A stretch of DNA of 37,593 nt from Bergeyella porcorum (GTDB lineage Bacteria; Bacteroidota; Bacteroidia; Flavobacteriales; Weeksellaceae), in the NCBI RefSeq assembly GCF_042427575.1, contig NZ_JBHMFD010000023.1, forward strand, positions 1 through 37,593, given 5' to 3'. The notes beneath the pieces were generated by a model, which worked only from the letters and a program-made list of their open reading frames with translations, did not search any database and had not been told where the DNA came from. The translations under genes were made by a program, and so were the position numbers. Below are positions 7,539 to 15,030 of this stretch, piece by piece (the first letter of the stretch is position 1; the number at the start of each line of letters is the position of its first letter).

Positions 7539-8969
7539 ATGAAAAAGATTATCATATCATCATTCGCTGTTCTATCGCTCATCAGCTGTAGAACCGATTT
7601 TGAAACCAACTTATCAGAGGTAACTCCTACAAATGGCGAGGCAGATTTTAGCACCTATGTTGCCTTGGGAAATTCTCTTACCTCTGGCTATAGAGACAAT
7701 GCTCTCTATATTGATGCTCAAAAAGAGTCTTATCCTAATATTATTGCAACTCAAATGAAAGCCGCAGGAGGTGGAGATTTTACCCAACCCCTGATGCCTG
7801 ATAATATTGGAGGTTTTAGCAATCTTGGAGTGGCAGGAAAAATGACTTTGAAACTTGAAAATGGAGCATTAACACCCGTTGCTACCACAGCAGAATCTGC
7901 TTTAACAACAGTTTCTGGCTCTTTTAATAATATGGGGGTGCCAGGGGCTAAATCATTCCATTTGTTGGCAGCTGGTTATGGTAATGCGGCTGGGATAGCG
8001 TTGGGCAGGTCTAATCCTTATTTCGTGAGGTTTGCAAGCTCTGCTACTACGTCTGTTTTGGCGGATGCTATGGCTAAAAAGCCTACGTTCTTCTCCCTTT
8101 GGATTGGTAATAATGATGTACTTTCTTACGCTACTTCTGGTGGGGCAGGTACCGACCAAACTGGAAACCCTAACCCTGCAACTTATGGTTCTAATGATAT
8201 TACAGACCCACAAGTATTGGCGGCATCCATCAAGGCAGTTCTAGATGGAATGAAGTCTGTAGGTGCTACCAAAGGTGTCATTGCTAATATTCCTGATGTT
8301 ACTACTATCCCTTTCTTTACAACGGTGCCTTCTAAACCTATTAGTGGTTTAACATCAGTACAAGTGACGGCTCTCAATACCGCTTATGCTGAATATAATA
8401 AAGGGCTAGCTCAGATAAAAGCCCTTGGAGCGATTACAGAAGCTGAATATCAGCAAAGATTAATCTCCTTCAGCGAAACAGGAAGTAATGGTGCTGTTAT
8501 TATAGATAGTGACCTAACCAATCTTTCTGCTTATAAAATTCCTTCTTATAGACAGACTACATCAGAAGATTATATTCTATTGACGAGTCTTTCTGCGATA
8601 AGAAGTGGAGGAGGAACGCAAACAGCTCTTACCAACGCACAAGTTTTAACCCAAAAAGAAGTTGCCAAAATAGCGACAGCTACAGCGGCTTACAATGCTG
8701 CTATCAAATCTTTGGCAGATGCCTACGGTTTGGCTTTTGTAGATGCTAATGCTAAGATGAAAGAGCTGTCTAGTGGAATGATTTTTAATGGAACGGCTTA
8801 TACGGCAACTTTCGTTTCTGGAGGAGCGTTTTCTTTAGATGGTGTTCACTTGACGGGTAGAGGCTACGCTGTTATTGCTAATGAGTTTATCAAGGCTATC
8901 AATAGCACTTATGGCTCTACATTGAGACAAGTTAATCCTAATAGATATTCAGGGGTGACATTTCCATAG
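7539..8969 (+). CDS. SGNH/GDSL hydrolase lipoprotein
   Basis: A 476-residue secreted esterase/lipase of the SGNH superfamily. The N-terminus is a lipoprotein signal (MKKIIISSFAVLSLISC) with acylated Cys17 predicted. The SGNH blocks are recognisable: block I with nucleophile Ser46 (VALGNSLTSGY), block II Gly in NMGVPGAKS (about 133-139), block III GNND (190-193) with Asn192, and block V Asp434 and His437 (LDGVHLTGRGY). It is longer than small GDSL esterases because of insertions around residues 200-400. It sits 14 bp after the FadL-type channel gene and is followed by hairpins and a terminator, so the two form a unit. It probably acts at the outer membrane; the substrate is not evident. Confidence 0.88.
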   Translation: MKKIIISSFAVLSLISCRTDFETNLSEVTPTNGEADFSTYVALGNSLTSGYRDNALYIDAQKESYPNIIATQMKAAGGGDFTQPLMPDNIGGFSNLGVAGKMTLKLENGALTPVATTAESALTTVSGSFNNMGVPGAKSFHLLAAGYGNAAGIALGRSNPYFVRFASSATTSVLADAMAKKPTFFSLWIGNNDVLSYATSGGAGTDQTGNPNPATYGSNDITDPQVLAASIKAVLDGMKSVGATKGVIANIPDVTTIPFFTTVPSKPISGLTSVQVTALNTAYAEYNKGLAQIKALGAITEAEYQQRLISFSETGSNGAVIIDSDLTNLSAYKIPSYRQTTSEDYILLTSLSAIRSGGGTQTALTNAQVLTQKEVAKIATATAAYNAAIKSLADAYGLAFVDANAKMKELSSGMIFNGTAYTATFVSGGAFSLDGVHLTGRGYAVIANEFIKAINSTYGSTLRQVNPNRYSGVTFP

Positions 8970-9051
8970 TTAATAGAAAAGAGAGACTTTCACTGATGAA
9001 GGTCTTATAAGTAAAACACTCTTTTGTATTAGAGTGTAACAAGAATTGTAT

Positions 9052-9094
9052 AAAGTCGTCTTTCACTATTTGTGGGAGCGACTTTCTTTTTTTT
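9052..9094 (+). terminator. Intrinsic terminator of the fadL-like/SGNH unit
   Basis: The stem aaagtcg (9052-9058) and cgacttt (9079-9085) has a 20-nt loop and is followed by a run of T to 9094. Two weaker hairpins precede it: agacttt/aaggtct near 8984-9005 and acactc/gagtgt at 9016-9037. Confidence 0.7.
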
Positions 9095-9264
9095 AACTAT
9101 TCAATAACTAGGATAATGCTATGCGAAAGGGAGAGGTTTCACTTCATATATAAAGGGTAGGCTAAACTCACAAAATTATACCCCTTAAACTATAAAAATA
9201 CTCGTAAATATTTTAAGGTAATGATGATTGGAAGTAATTGATTTTACTTTTTGATTGTCCAAAA

Positions 9265-9499
9265 ACAATTTCTGGACGCAAATCAATGCTTTTATTGTTT
9301 TTAATCACCTCGTATTTGCCTGATATAGGGCTTGAGTTGATGGCGAAGATTTTGGTACAAATTTCCCCCTTCTTTCTTGTTTTTTCTGATGTGTTGATAA
9401 ATCCTTTCGGTACTTACCATATTGATATTGTGCTTTTTAAAATAGCCTACAATCTGCTCTGGCGACTATTGTTCCTGCCTTATTTTTTCTTCTACGAAA
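9265..9499 (-). pseudogene. IS30-family transposase remnant, internally deleted
   Basis: Read on the minus strand this gives EKIRQEQ, stop, SPEQIVGYFKKHNINMVSTE, RIYQHIRKNKKEGG and, after a frame shift, the SIDLRPEIV segment. It is clearly homologous to the 371-855 transposase but diverged. The conserved Trp codon of QWSPEQ is a TAG stop, about 12 bp have been lost after the QLK codons, and the N-terminal half (HTH) is missing, so the gene jumps straight to the end hairpin. The similarity begins at acaatttctggacg, the same codon (PEIV) at which copy A breaks. It is non-functional. Confidence 0.8.
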
Positions 9500-9595
9500 G
9501 TTTTTCTACTTTCTCTCTTTTGAATGTAGGCGTAGCCGAAATGAAAAAGAGAGAAAATCTATCCCAAAAAATTGCACTTACTAATGGAATTTAGG
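9498..9595. repeat. IS30 end repeat, copy B (hairpin with inverted loop)
   Basis: The 12-bp arms (9510-9521 and 9545-9556) and the 38-bp tail (9558-9595) match copy A at 918-1004, but the loop gaatgtaggcgtagccgaaa... (9522-9545) is the exact reverse complement of loop A (930-953). Confidence 0.85.
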
Positions 9596-9845
9596 TTTTG
9601 TTAATAGGCATTTCAGTTAGCAGGATTAAAAGAAAATTTGAATTTCAGTTTTAAGATAGTTTTTATTAATTACTGCGTTGGCACTTGTATTTGCAAGTAC
9701 CTATGTTCTATAAAGATGTATCGCTATTTATTATTTATTAACAATTTCATAGTATTAGTAAATAAAAAATATAAAACTAACCATAGTTCTAAATTGATAT
9801 TGAATTTTGAGGAGTCTAAACGTCTGTTCTATAAATTTGTAATCT

Positions 9846-9873
9846 AAAAATTGCACTTGGGGGTTGAATCTGC
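9846..9873. repeat. Third IS-end-like motif
   Basis: aaaattgcactt followed by a TGAATCT-like block resembles the tail of both IS30 end repeats (aaaattgcactt...TGGAATTT), in the same orientation, with the first 12 bases identical. It may mark the end of another lost element. Confidence 0.35.
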
Positions 9874-9953
9874 CAATGTAGAAGTTTTAAAATCAATCCA
9901 CTATCGTATGATTTTTTTTTATTAATTTAGTCGTGTTGTAAAATCTTTCGCTT

Positions 9954-11489
9954 ATGTTAGTAAAAGTTTTTGGAAGTGCTATACACGGCGTTTCGGCTCA
10001 GATTATTACCATTGAAGTGAATGTTGCCTCGGGAGGTGTGGGATACCATTTGGTAGGATTGCCAGATAATGCCATTAAAGAGAGCAGTTATAGAATCTCT
10101 GCCGCCCTTAAAAATGTGGGCTATAGTATCCCTGGTAAAAAAGTGACCATCAATATGGCACCTGCCGATTTACGCAAAGAAGGCTCTGCCTATGACCTTA
10201 GCATCGCATTGGGAATTTTAGCCGCATCAGAACAAATAAAAGCCGAAGATATTGGGCGGTATATCATTATGGGAGAACTCTCTTTGGACGGTAGCCTTCA
10301 GCCCATCAAAGGCGTTTTGCCCATTGCCATTAAAGCCAGAGAAGATGGATACAAAGGGATTATTCTACCTAAACAAAATACCAAAGAAGCCGCCATTGTA
10401 AACGATTTGGATGTCTATGGCATTAGCAACATCAAGGAAGTGATTGATTTTTTCAACGAAGGTAAACCTTTAGAAAAAACAGAAATAGACACCCGAAAAG
10501 AATTTAATGCCAAGATAGATGCTTTCCCTTTTGATTTCTCCGAAGTTAAAGGACAGGAAACTGCTAAACGCGCAATGGAAGTTGCTGCTGCAGGTGGACA
10601 CAACATCATCTTGATAGGACCTCCTGGAAGTGGAAAAACAATGCTTGCCAAGAGAATCCCCAGCATATTACCTCCACTCACTTTGAAAGAAGCTTTAGAA
10701 ACCACCAAGATTCATTCTGTGGCAGGAAAAATAGGAGCTGAAACCTCCCTAATGACGGTTCGCCCATTTCGTAATCCCCATCATACCATATCAGATGTGG
10801 CTTTGGTAGGCGGAGGGAGCTATCCGCAACCTGGTGAAATTTCCCTGGCTCATAATGGTGTTTTATTCCTAGATGAAATGCCAGAGTTTAAAAGAACGGT
10901 ACTAGAAGTAATGAGGCAGCCATTGGAAGACCGCGTTGTTACCATCTCGCGGGCACGGTTTACGGTCAATTATCCCGCAAGTTTTATGTTGGTTGCTAGT
11001 ATGAACCCAAGCCCGAGTGGCTATTTCCCCGATGACCCTAATAATACCTCCTCTGCCTACGAAATGCAGCGGTATATGAATAAACTTTCTGGTCCTCTGT
11101 TGGATAGAATAGACATTCATATTGAAGTGCAAAAGGTAGAGTTTGAACAACTTTCGGATAAACGAAAAGGTGAAAATAGCCTGAGCATTCGCGAGCGGGT
11201 TTTAAAAGCAAGAAACATCCAAAAACAACGCTATCAAGATTTGGATATCAGCTACAATGCTCAGATGGGGCCTAAAGAAATAGAACAACATTGCGAGTTG
11301 GATGATACTTCACAAAACTTAATAAAAACGGCAATGCAAAAGCTCAATCTCTCGGCAAGAGCTTATGACAGAATCCTGAAGGTTGCCAGGACCATTGCCG
11401 ATTTGGAAGCATCTGCAGCGATTCAATCTCATCACATTGCTGAAGCCATCCAATACCGCAGTTTGGATAGAGAGTTTTGGAATGCTTAG
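9954..11489 (+). CDS. YifB/ComM family Mg-chelatase-like AAA+ ATPase
   Basis: A 511-residue member of the YifB/ComM family. The N-terminal Lon-protease-fold domain (1-170; HGVSAQIITIEVNVASGG, GLPDNAIKESSYRISAAL) is followed by a ChlI-type AAA+ domain with Walker A GPPGSGKT (222-229) and Walker B VLFLDE (303-308), and a C-terminal domain (LSARAYDRILKVARTIADLE). In Proteobacteria ComM is a hexameric helicase that drives branch migration during natural transformation; the same role here is an inference. The segment that usually reads NPCPCG is NPSPSG (351-356) and the following cysteines are also absent, so the zinc-binding motif of many homologues is missing; I believe this is common in Bacteroidota. 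The gene is followed after 66 bp by the TauE-type gene. Confidence 0.9.
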   Translation: MLVKVFGSAIHGVSAQIITIEVNVASGGVGYHLVGLPDNAIKESSYRISAALKNVGYSIPGKKVTINMAPADLRKEGSAYDLSIALGILAASEQIKAEDIGRYIIMGELSLDGSLQPIKGVLPIAIKAREDGYKGIILPKQNTKEAAIVNDLDVYGISNIKEVIDFFNEGKPLEKTEIDTRKEFNAKIDAFPFDFSEVKGQETAKRAMEVAAAGGHNIILIGPPGSGKTMLAKRIPSILPPLTLKEALETTKIHSVAGKIGAETSLMTVRPFRNPHHTISDVALVGGGSYPQPGEISLAHNGVLFLDEMPEFKRTVLEVMRQPLEDRVVTISRARFTVNYPASFMLVASMNPSPSGYFPDDPNNTSSAYEMQRYMNKLSGPLLDRIDIHIEVQKVEFEQLSDKRKGENSLSIRERVLKARNIQKQRYQDLDISYNAQMGPKEIEQHCELDDTSQNLIKTAMQKLNLSARAYDRILKVARTIADLEASAAIQSHHIAEAIQYRSLDREFWNA

Positions 11490-11555
11490 AAAACCGAAAT
11501 CATTTCATTTCAGAAAAAATCCCTATATTAGACCGTCTTTATTTTACAGAGAGCT

Positions 11556-12344
11556 ATGGTGATTCTTGGTTATTTTTTCGCGATTGTTATTGGGCTGATT
11601 ATGGGGCTCATAGGTGGGGGCGGTAGCATTCTGAGCGTTCCGATATTTGTCTATATTTTTGGGATAGATGCCACTACGGCTACTGCTTTATCCCTATTTG
11701 TAGTGGGCATTACCAGCTCTGTTGGTTCTCTTAGTTTTTTGAAGCAAAAACGCGTTAATTTCACCACAGCAATGAGGTTTGGCGTTCCCTCTGTCTTAGG
11801 GATTTTATTTTCTCGCCGTTTAGTGGTACCACATTTGCCAGAATACATCATCAATCGCTGGGGAATTACCCTTACCAAGGATATGTTTATCCTCATTCTT
11901 TTTGCTATTCTGATGCTTTTTTCTTCCATCAAAATGATTCAAAAAAAAGAAATTATCCGAAACAAATCCAATGAAATCAACTACACACTTTTAGTATCTC
12001 AAGGGCTATTGGTGGGTATTATTACAGGATTTATAGGTGCTGGCGGAGGCTTTCTCATTGTTCCAGCCTTAATACTTCTGCTCGGTATTTCTATGAAAGA
12101 AGCTGTTGCTACTTCCTTATTCATCATCGCTATCAACTCCATTTTAGGTTTTATATTTTCTTTGGATAAGATAACAGTCAACTGGTTGTTTTTACTCTCT
12201 TTCTCTGTATTATCCGTGGTAGGAATTTTGATTGGCGTAGCATTATCCAAGAAGATTGAAGGAAAAAAACTAAAGCCATTATTCGGTTGGTTTGTATTGG
12301 TGATGGGTATTTGGATTATCCTCAACGAAATCATTTCCCTATAA
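11556..12344 (+). CDS. TauE/SafE family sulfite/organosulfonate exporter
   Basis: A 262-residue polytopic inner-membrane protein with about eight hydrophobic segments in two homologous halves, each opening with the family's glycine-rich motif (GLIMGLIGGGGSILSVPIFV near 14-33 and VGIITGFIGAGGGFLIVPAL in the second half). Family members move sulfite, thiosulfate or sulfonates. ATG at 11556 has a gagag element just upstream. It lies 119 bp ahead of the CstB-like gene, and TauE genes commonly accompany persulfide dioxygenases, so export of sulfite or thiosulfate formed by that operon is likely. Direction and substrate cannot be read from sequence. Confidence 0.87.
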   Translation: MVILGYFFAIVIGLIMGLIGGGGSILSVPIFVYIFGIDATTATALSLFVVGITSSVGSLSFLKQKRVNFTTAMRFGVPSVLGILFSRRLVVPHLPEYIINRWGITLTKDMFILILFAILMLFSSIKMIQKKEIIRNKSNEINYTLLVSQGLLVGIITGFIGAGGGFLIVPALILLLGISMKEAVATSLFIIAINSILGFIFSLDKITVNWLFLLSFSVLSVVGILIGVALSKKIEGKKLKPLFGWFVLVMGIWIILNEIISL

Positions 12345-12463
12345 AAACCTTTGATTAATAGTTTTTATCAATCATTAAAATATGATGGAAGTCAGTTATG
12401 AATTAAATATATTGTCCGAAATTTGCATTAATAACTTACTTAAAATTTAAAAAAAATCTTACG

Positions 12464-13870
12464 ATGAAAGTAGAACAAATATATACAGGATGCTTAGCAC
12501 AAGGTGCTTATTACATTGTTTCCGAAAATGAAGCAGCTATTATAGACCCACTAAGAGAGGTCCAGCCCTATTTAGATAGATTACAAAAAGACCAAGTTGC
12601 TTTAAAGTACATTTTTGAAACCCACTTCCACGCCGATTTTGTTTCAGGGCACTTAGATTTAAGCCAAAAAACAGGAGCTCCTATTGTTTATGGACCTACG
12701 GCACAGCCTTCATTTGAAGCCATTGTTGCAGAAGATGAGCAGGTTTTTGAAATTGGAAAAGTAAAAATAAAGGTACTGCATACGCCAGGGCATACAATGG
12801 AGAGTTCCACTTTTCTCCTCATTGATGAAAACGGAAAAGAAACCTCCATTTTCTCTGGAGACACCCTTTTCCTCGGAGATGTGGGACGCCCAGACCTTGC
12901 ACAGAAAGCCGCCAATATGACCCAAGAAGAATTGGCTGGTTTGCTCTACGAAAGCCTTCAGACGAAAATAATGCCATTAGCAGATGATATTACCGTTTAC
13001 CCCGCTCACGGAGCGGGCTCTGCGTGTGGAAAAAATATGCAGAAAGAAACGGTAGATACTTTGGGTAACCAAAAGAAAACCAACTATGCTCTCAATCAGC
13101 CTAATAAAGAAGCTTTTGTGGCGGCAGTTTTAGACGGGCTTACGGCTCCACCGAAATATTTCGGTATGAATGTCGCAATGAACAAAGGCGGCTACGAAAG
13201 TTTTGATGCGGTGAAAGAAAAAGGATTAAAACCGCTTTCAGCAGAGGATTTTGAAGCTGTTGCCGAAGATTCTGGAGCCCTGATTTTGGATACAAGACCA
13301 GCCGCTGATTTTCACAAAGCGTTTATTCCTAATGCTATTAACATTGGTCTGAAAGGCGATTTTGCCCCTTGGGTAGGTGCTATGATTGTAGATACCCAGC
13401 AACCTATCCTCTTGGTTACCGAAGTAGGCACAGAGGAAGAGGCTATTACAAGGCTTTCTAGAGTAGGTTTTGATAATGTGATTGGCTACTTAGATGGAGG
13501 TTTTGAAACTTGGAAAAATGCGGGAAAAGAAATAGACGAAATCAAAAGAATTTCGCCAGAGGAATTTGCACAGCAATTTGATAAAAACACCAAAGTTATT
13601 GATGTAAGAAAATACTCAGAATATGCAGCACAACACATTGATGAGGCATACAACAAGCCTTTGGATTTCATTGCAGATTGGGCTAGTGATATTGATGATG
13701 AGCATTTTTTCCTACACTGTGCTGGTGGCTACCGCAGTATGATTGCAGCAAGTATCCTCAATGCAAGAGGGGTAAGAAACTTCACAGAAGTAGAAGGTGG
13801 ATTTAACGGAATTAAAAAAACAGAACAAGTACCTACTACAGACTTTATGTGCCAAAGCAAAGTATTATAG
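12464..13870 (+). CDS. CstB-like persulfide dioxygenase with two rhodanese domains
   Basis: A 468-residue three-module protein. The N-terminal metallo-beta-lactamase-fold dioxygenase (1-240) carries His54, His56 and Asp58 (THFHADFVSGH), HTPGH with His110, SGD with Asp133 and PAHG with His182; His54, His110 and Asp133 match the mono-iron ligands of ETHE1-type enzymes. The first rhodanese fold (about 260-355) has ILLVTEVGTEEE where the catalytic cysteine should be, so it is a pseudo-rhodanese. The second (about 365-455) has an intact loop with Cys419 (HCAGGYRS). The same order is known in Staphylococcus CstB, which turns persulfides into thiosulfate or sulfite. It is the first gene of a tight run; the next starts 2 bp after its stop. 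Confidence 0.9.
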   Translation: MKVEQIYTGCLAQGAYYIVSENEAAIIDPLREVQPYLDRLQKDQVALKYIFETHFHADFVSGHLDLSQKTGAPIVYGPTAQPSFEAIVAEDEQVFEIGKVKIKVLHTPGHTMESSTFLLIDENGKETSIFSGDTLFLGDVGRPDLAQKAANMTQEELAGLLYESLQTKIMPLADDITVYPAHGAGSACGKNMQKETVDTLGNQKKTNYALNQPNKEAFVAAVLDGLTAPPKYFGMNVAMNKGGYESFDAVKEKGLKPLSAEDFEAVAEDSGALILDTRPAADFHKAFIPNAINIGLKGDFAPWVGAMIVDTQQPILLVTEVGTEEEAITRLSRVGFDNVIGYLDGGFETWKNAGKEIDEIKRISPEEFAQQFDKNTKVIDVRKYSEYAAQHIDEAYNKPLDFIADWASDIDDEHFFLHCAGGYRSMIAASILNARGVRNFTEVEGGFNGIKKTEQVPTTDFMCQSKVL

Positions 13871-13872
13871 CA

Positions 13873-14505
13873 ATGAAAATATGGTTCCCTATCCTGGGTT
13901 TGTTTTTATCTCTTTTCTGTGCTTGCAGTAGCAGGAAAAGCATTGATGCTGAGGTAGCTCAGAATGGCATCACGCTGGTAGATGTACGCATCCCCGAACA
14001 ATTTGAAAAAAGTCCAGTAAAAAATGCAGTGAATATCCCTTTGGCGGAACTGGAACAGCATTTGCCTTTTTTCAAAAGTCAAAAGAAGGTGATTGTATTT
14101 TGCAATTCGGGGAAACAGGCAGGACAAGCGTTGGGCACCTTGAAAAAACTTGGCTTTCACAATATCATTAATGGTAAAACTTGGCAAAATATTTATAATA
14201 TGCAAACTAATTTTCTGAATCATCTAATATTTGATGGCGATAAGCCATCTACACACCTCATTAGAAAAAATGAAACCCTCCATCAGTTTGCTGTTGGATT
14301 GGGAAAAAATACCTTGTTAAAAAAACACACGACACCCGTTCCTACCACTTTAATGATGATAAGAGGCTCGGTTCTATTTAGAATTGAGGGGAAAGATTTA
14401 CATTTCAAAGAAGGAGACCTCTATGAAATTCCCGTAAATATAGAGCACGAAGTAATAGGGCAAGAGGCTGAGAATGTTTTTATCATCACAAAAGAACTTA
14501 AATGA
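13873..14505 (+). CDS. Rhodanese-cupin fusion lipoprotein
   Basis: A 210-residue protein. I place the start at ATG 13873, two bases after the cstB-like stop, rather than at the earlier in-frame ATG (13849), because it opens a clean lipoprotein signal (MKIWFPILGLFLSLFCAC) with Cys18 as the probable acylated residue. Residues 30-105 are a rhodanese domain (ITLVDVRIPEQFEKSPVKNA) with active-site Cys77 (VFCNSGKQAGQA). Residues 125-210 are a compact cupin-like beta-barrel (MMIRGSVLFRIEGKDLHFKE, GDLYEIPVNIEHEV). The predicted site is periplasmic, in contrast to the cytoplasmic rhodaneses of the same operon. Its stop overlaps the next start by 4 bp (ATGA), which suggests translational coupling. A role in periplasmic sulfane-sulfur transfer or sensing is inferred. 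Confidence 0.82.
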   Translation: MKIWFPILGLFLSLFCACSSRKSIDAEVAQNGITLVDVRIPEQFEKSPVKNAVNIPLAELEQHLPFFKSQKKVIVFCNSGKQAGQALGTLKKLGFHNIINGKTWQNIYNMQTNFLNHLIFDGDKPSTHLIRKNETLHQFAVGLGKNTLLKKHTTPVPTTLMMIRGSVLFRIEGKDLHFKEGDLYEIPVNIEHEVIGQEAENVFIITKELK

Positions 14506-14714
14506 ATTTTATAAAAAAATACAAACTTAGTCTTGTAGGCGTTTTGGTGGGAGGTATTTTAGGTTACGCTTATTATCATTTTATAGGCTGTGAGTCGGGC
14601 AGTTGTGCCATCACTTCCAAACCACTCAATGCTTCCCTTTACGGGATGGTAATGGGCTATCTGATGTTTTCTGTATTTGAAAAATCCGAAAAAAAATCGC
14701 AACAGAATGATTAA
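14502..14714 (+). CDS. DUF6132-like small membrane protein with C-x4-C loop
   Basis: A 70-residue protein with two transmembrane segments (about 10-28 and 44-59). The short loop between them holds GCESGSCAITSKP with Cys30 and Cys35. Lysines at both termini (KKYK and KSEKKS) favour both ends inside, putting the cysteine loop in the periplasm. The pattern fits the family I know as DUF6132, which has no assigned function. It overlaps the rhodanese-cupin gene upstream by 4 bp and the next rhodanese gene by 8 bp, so it belongs to the sulfur operon. The paired cysteines could take part in thiol or persulfide relay; this is inference. Confidence 0.75.
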   Translation: MNFIKKYKLSLVGVLVGGILGYAYYHFIGCESGSCAITSKPLNASLYGMVMGYLMFSVFEKSEKKSQQND

Positions 14715-15018
14715 TTTTCTAAAAAAGATATTAGGCATCAAAACCATTGATTTCAAGCAATTGGTCAACAATGGTGCATTGATTATAGATGTAAGAACTG
14801 CCGCAGAATACAATAATGCACATCTGCGAAATGCTAAAAATATTCCGCTGCAAGATTTAAAAGCGGCTATGGAAACCCTTATCAAAACCCAACCCATCAT
14901 TACCTGCTGTGCTAGCGGCGTGAGAAGTGAATCTGCCAAAGCAATATTGAAAAACAACGGATTTGAAGCGTACAACGGTGGTAGTTGGAAAAATTTGGAA
15001 AAGAAATTAAAATCATAA
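14707..15018 (+). CDS. Small single-domain rhodanese
   Basis: A 103-residue single-domain rhodanese (sulfurtransferase). The start is set at ATG 14707 because the preceding in-frame ATG (14677) lies inside the upstream gene and would add a lysine/asparagine-rich leader not expected in the family. Features are the LIIDVRTAAEYNNAHLRNAK entry motif and the active-site loop CCASGVRS with Cys68 as the probable persulfide carrier (Cys67 adjacent). There is no signal peptide, so it should be cytoplasmic. It overlaps the DUF6132-like gene by 8 bp and lies 12 bp before the thioredoxin gene, a probable partner for reducing its persulfide. Confidence 0.88.
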   Translation: MINFLKKILGIKTIDFKQLVNNGALIIDVRTAAEYNNAHLRNAKNIPLQDLKAAMETLIKTQPIITCCASGVRSESAKAILKNNGFEAYNGGSWKNLEKKLKS

Positions 15019-15030
15019 CCTTTTGTAATT

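Larger units (their letters stand above)
8970..9953. other. 984-bp region with terminator and IS debris, no intact gene
   Basis: After the terminator hairpins (8980-9094) comes a unique AT-rich stretch (9095-9264), then IS30 remnant B (9265-9595), then about 250 bp (9596-9845) without recognisable coding content, then an IS-end-like motif at 9846-9873. The plus-strand frame at 9238-9594 is antisense to the remnant and is not a gene. Part of 9596-9845 may be another decayed mobile element. Confidence 0.6.

Noticed and set aside
9238..9594. Plus-strand frame of 118 codons as a gene
   Set aside because: It is antisense to IS30 remnant B and has no recognisable domain.
9638..9847. Plus-strand 69-codon frame
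   Set aside because: The composition is that of AT-rich non-coding DNA, with no plausible domain or start context.
13849..13872. Upstream ATG for the rhodanese-cupin gene
   Set aside because: It lies inside the preceding gene and would bury the lipoprotein signal that starts at 13873.
14677..14706. Upstream ATG for the small rhodanese
   Set aside because: It overlaps the previous gene and adds a charged leader not expected in single-domain rhodaneses.
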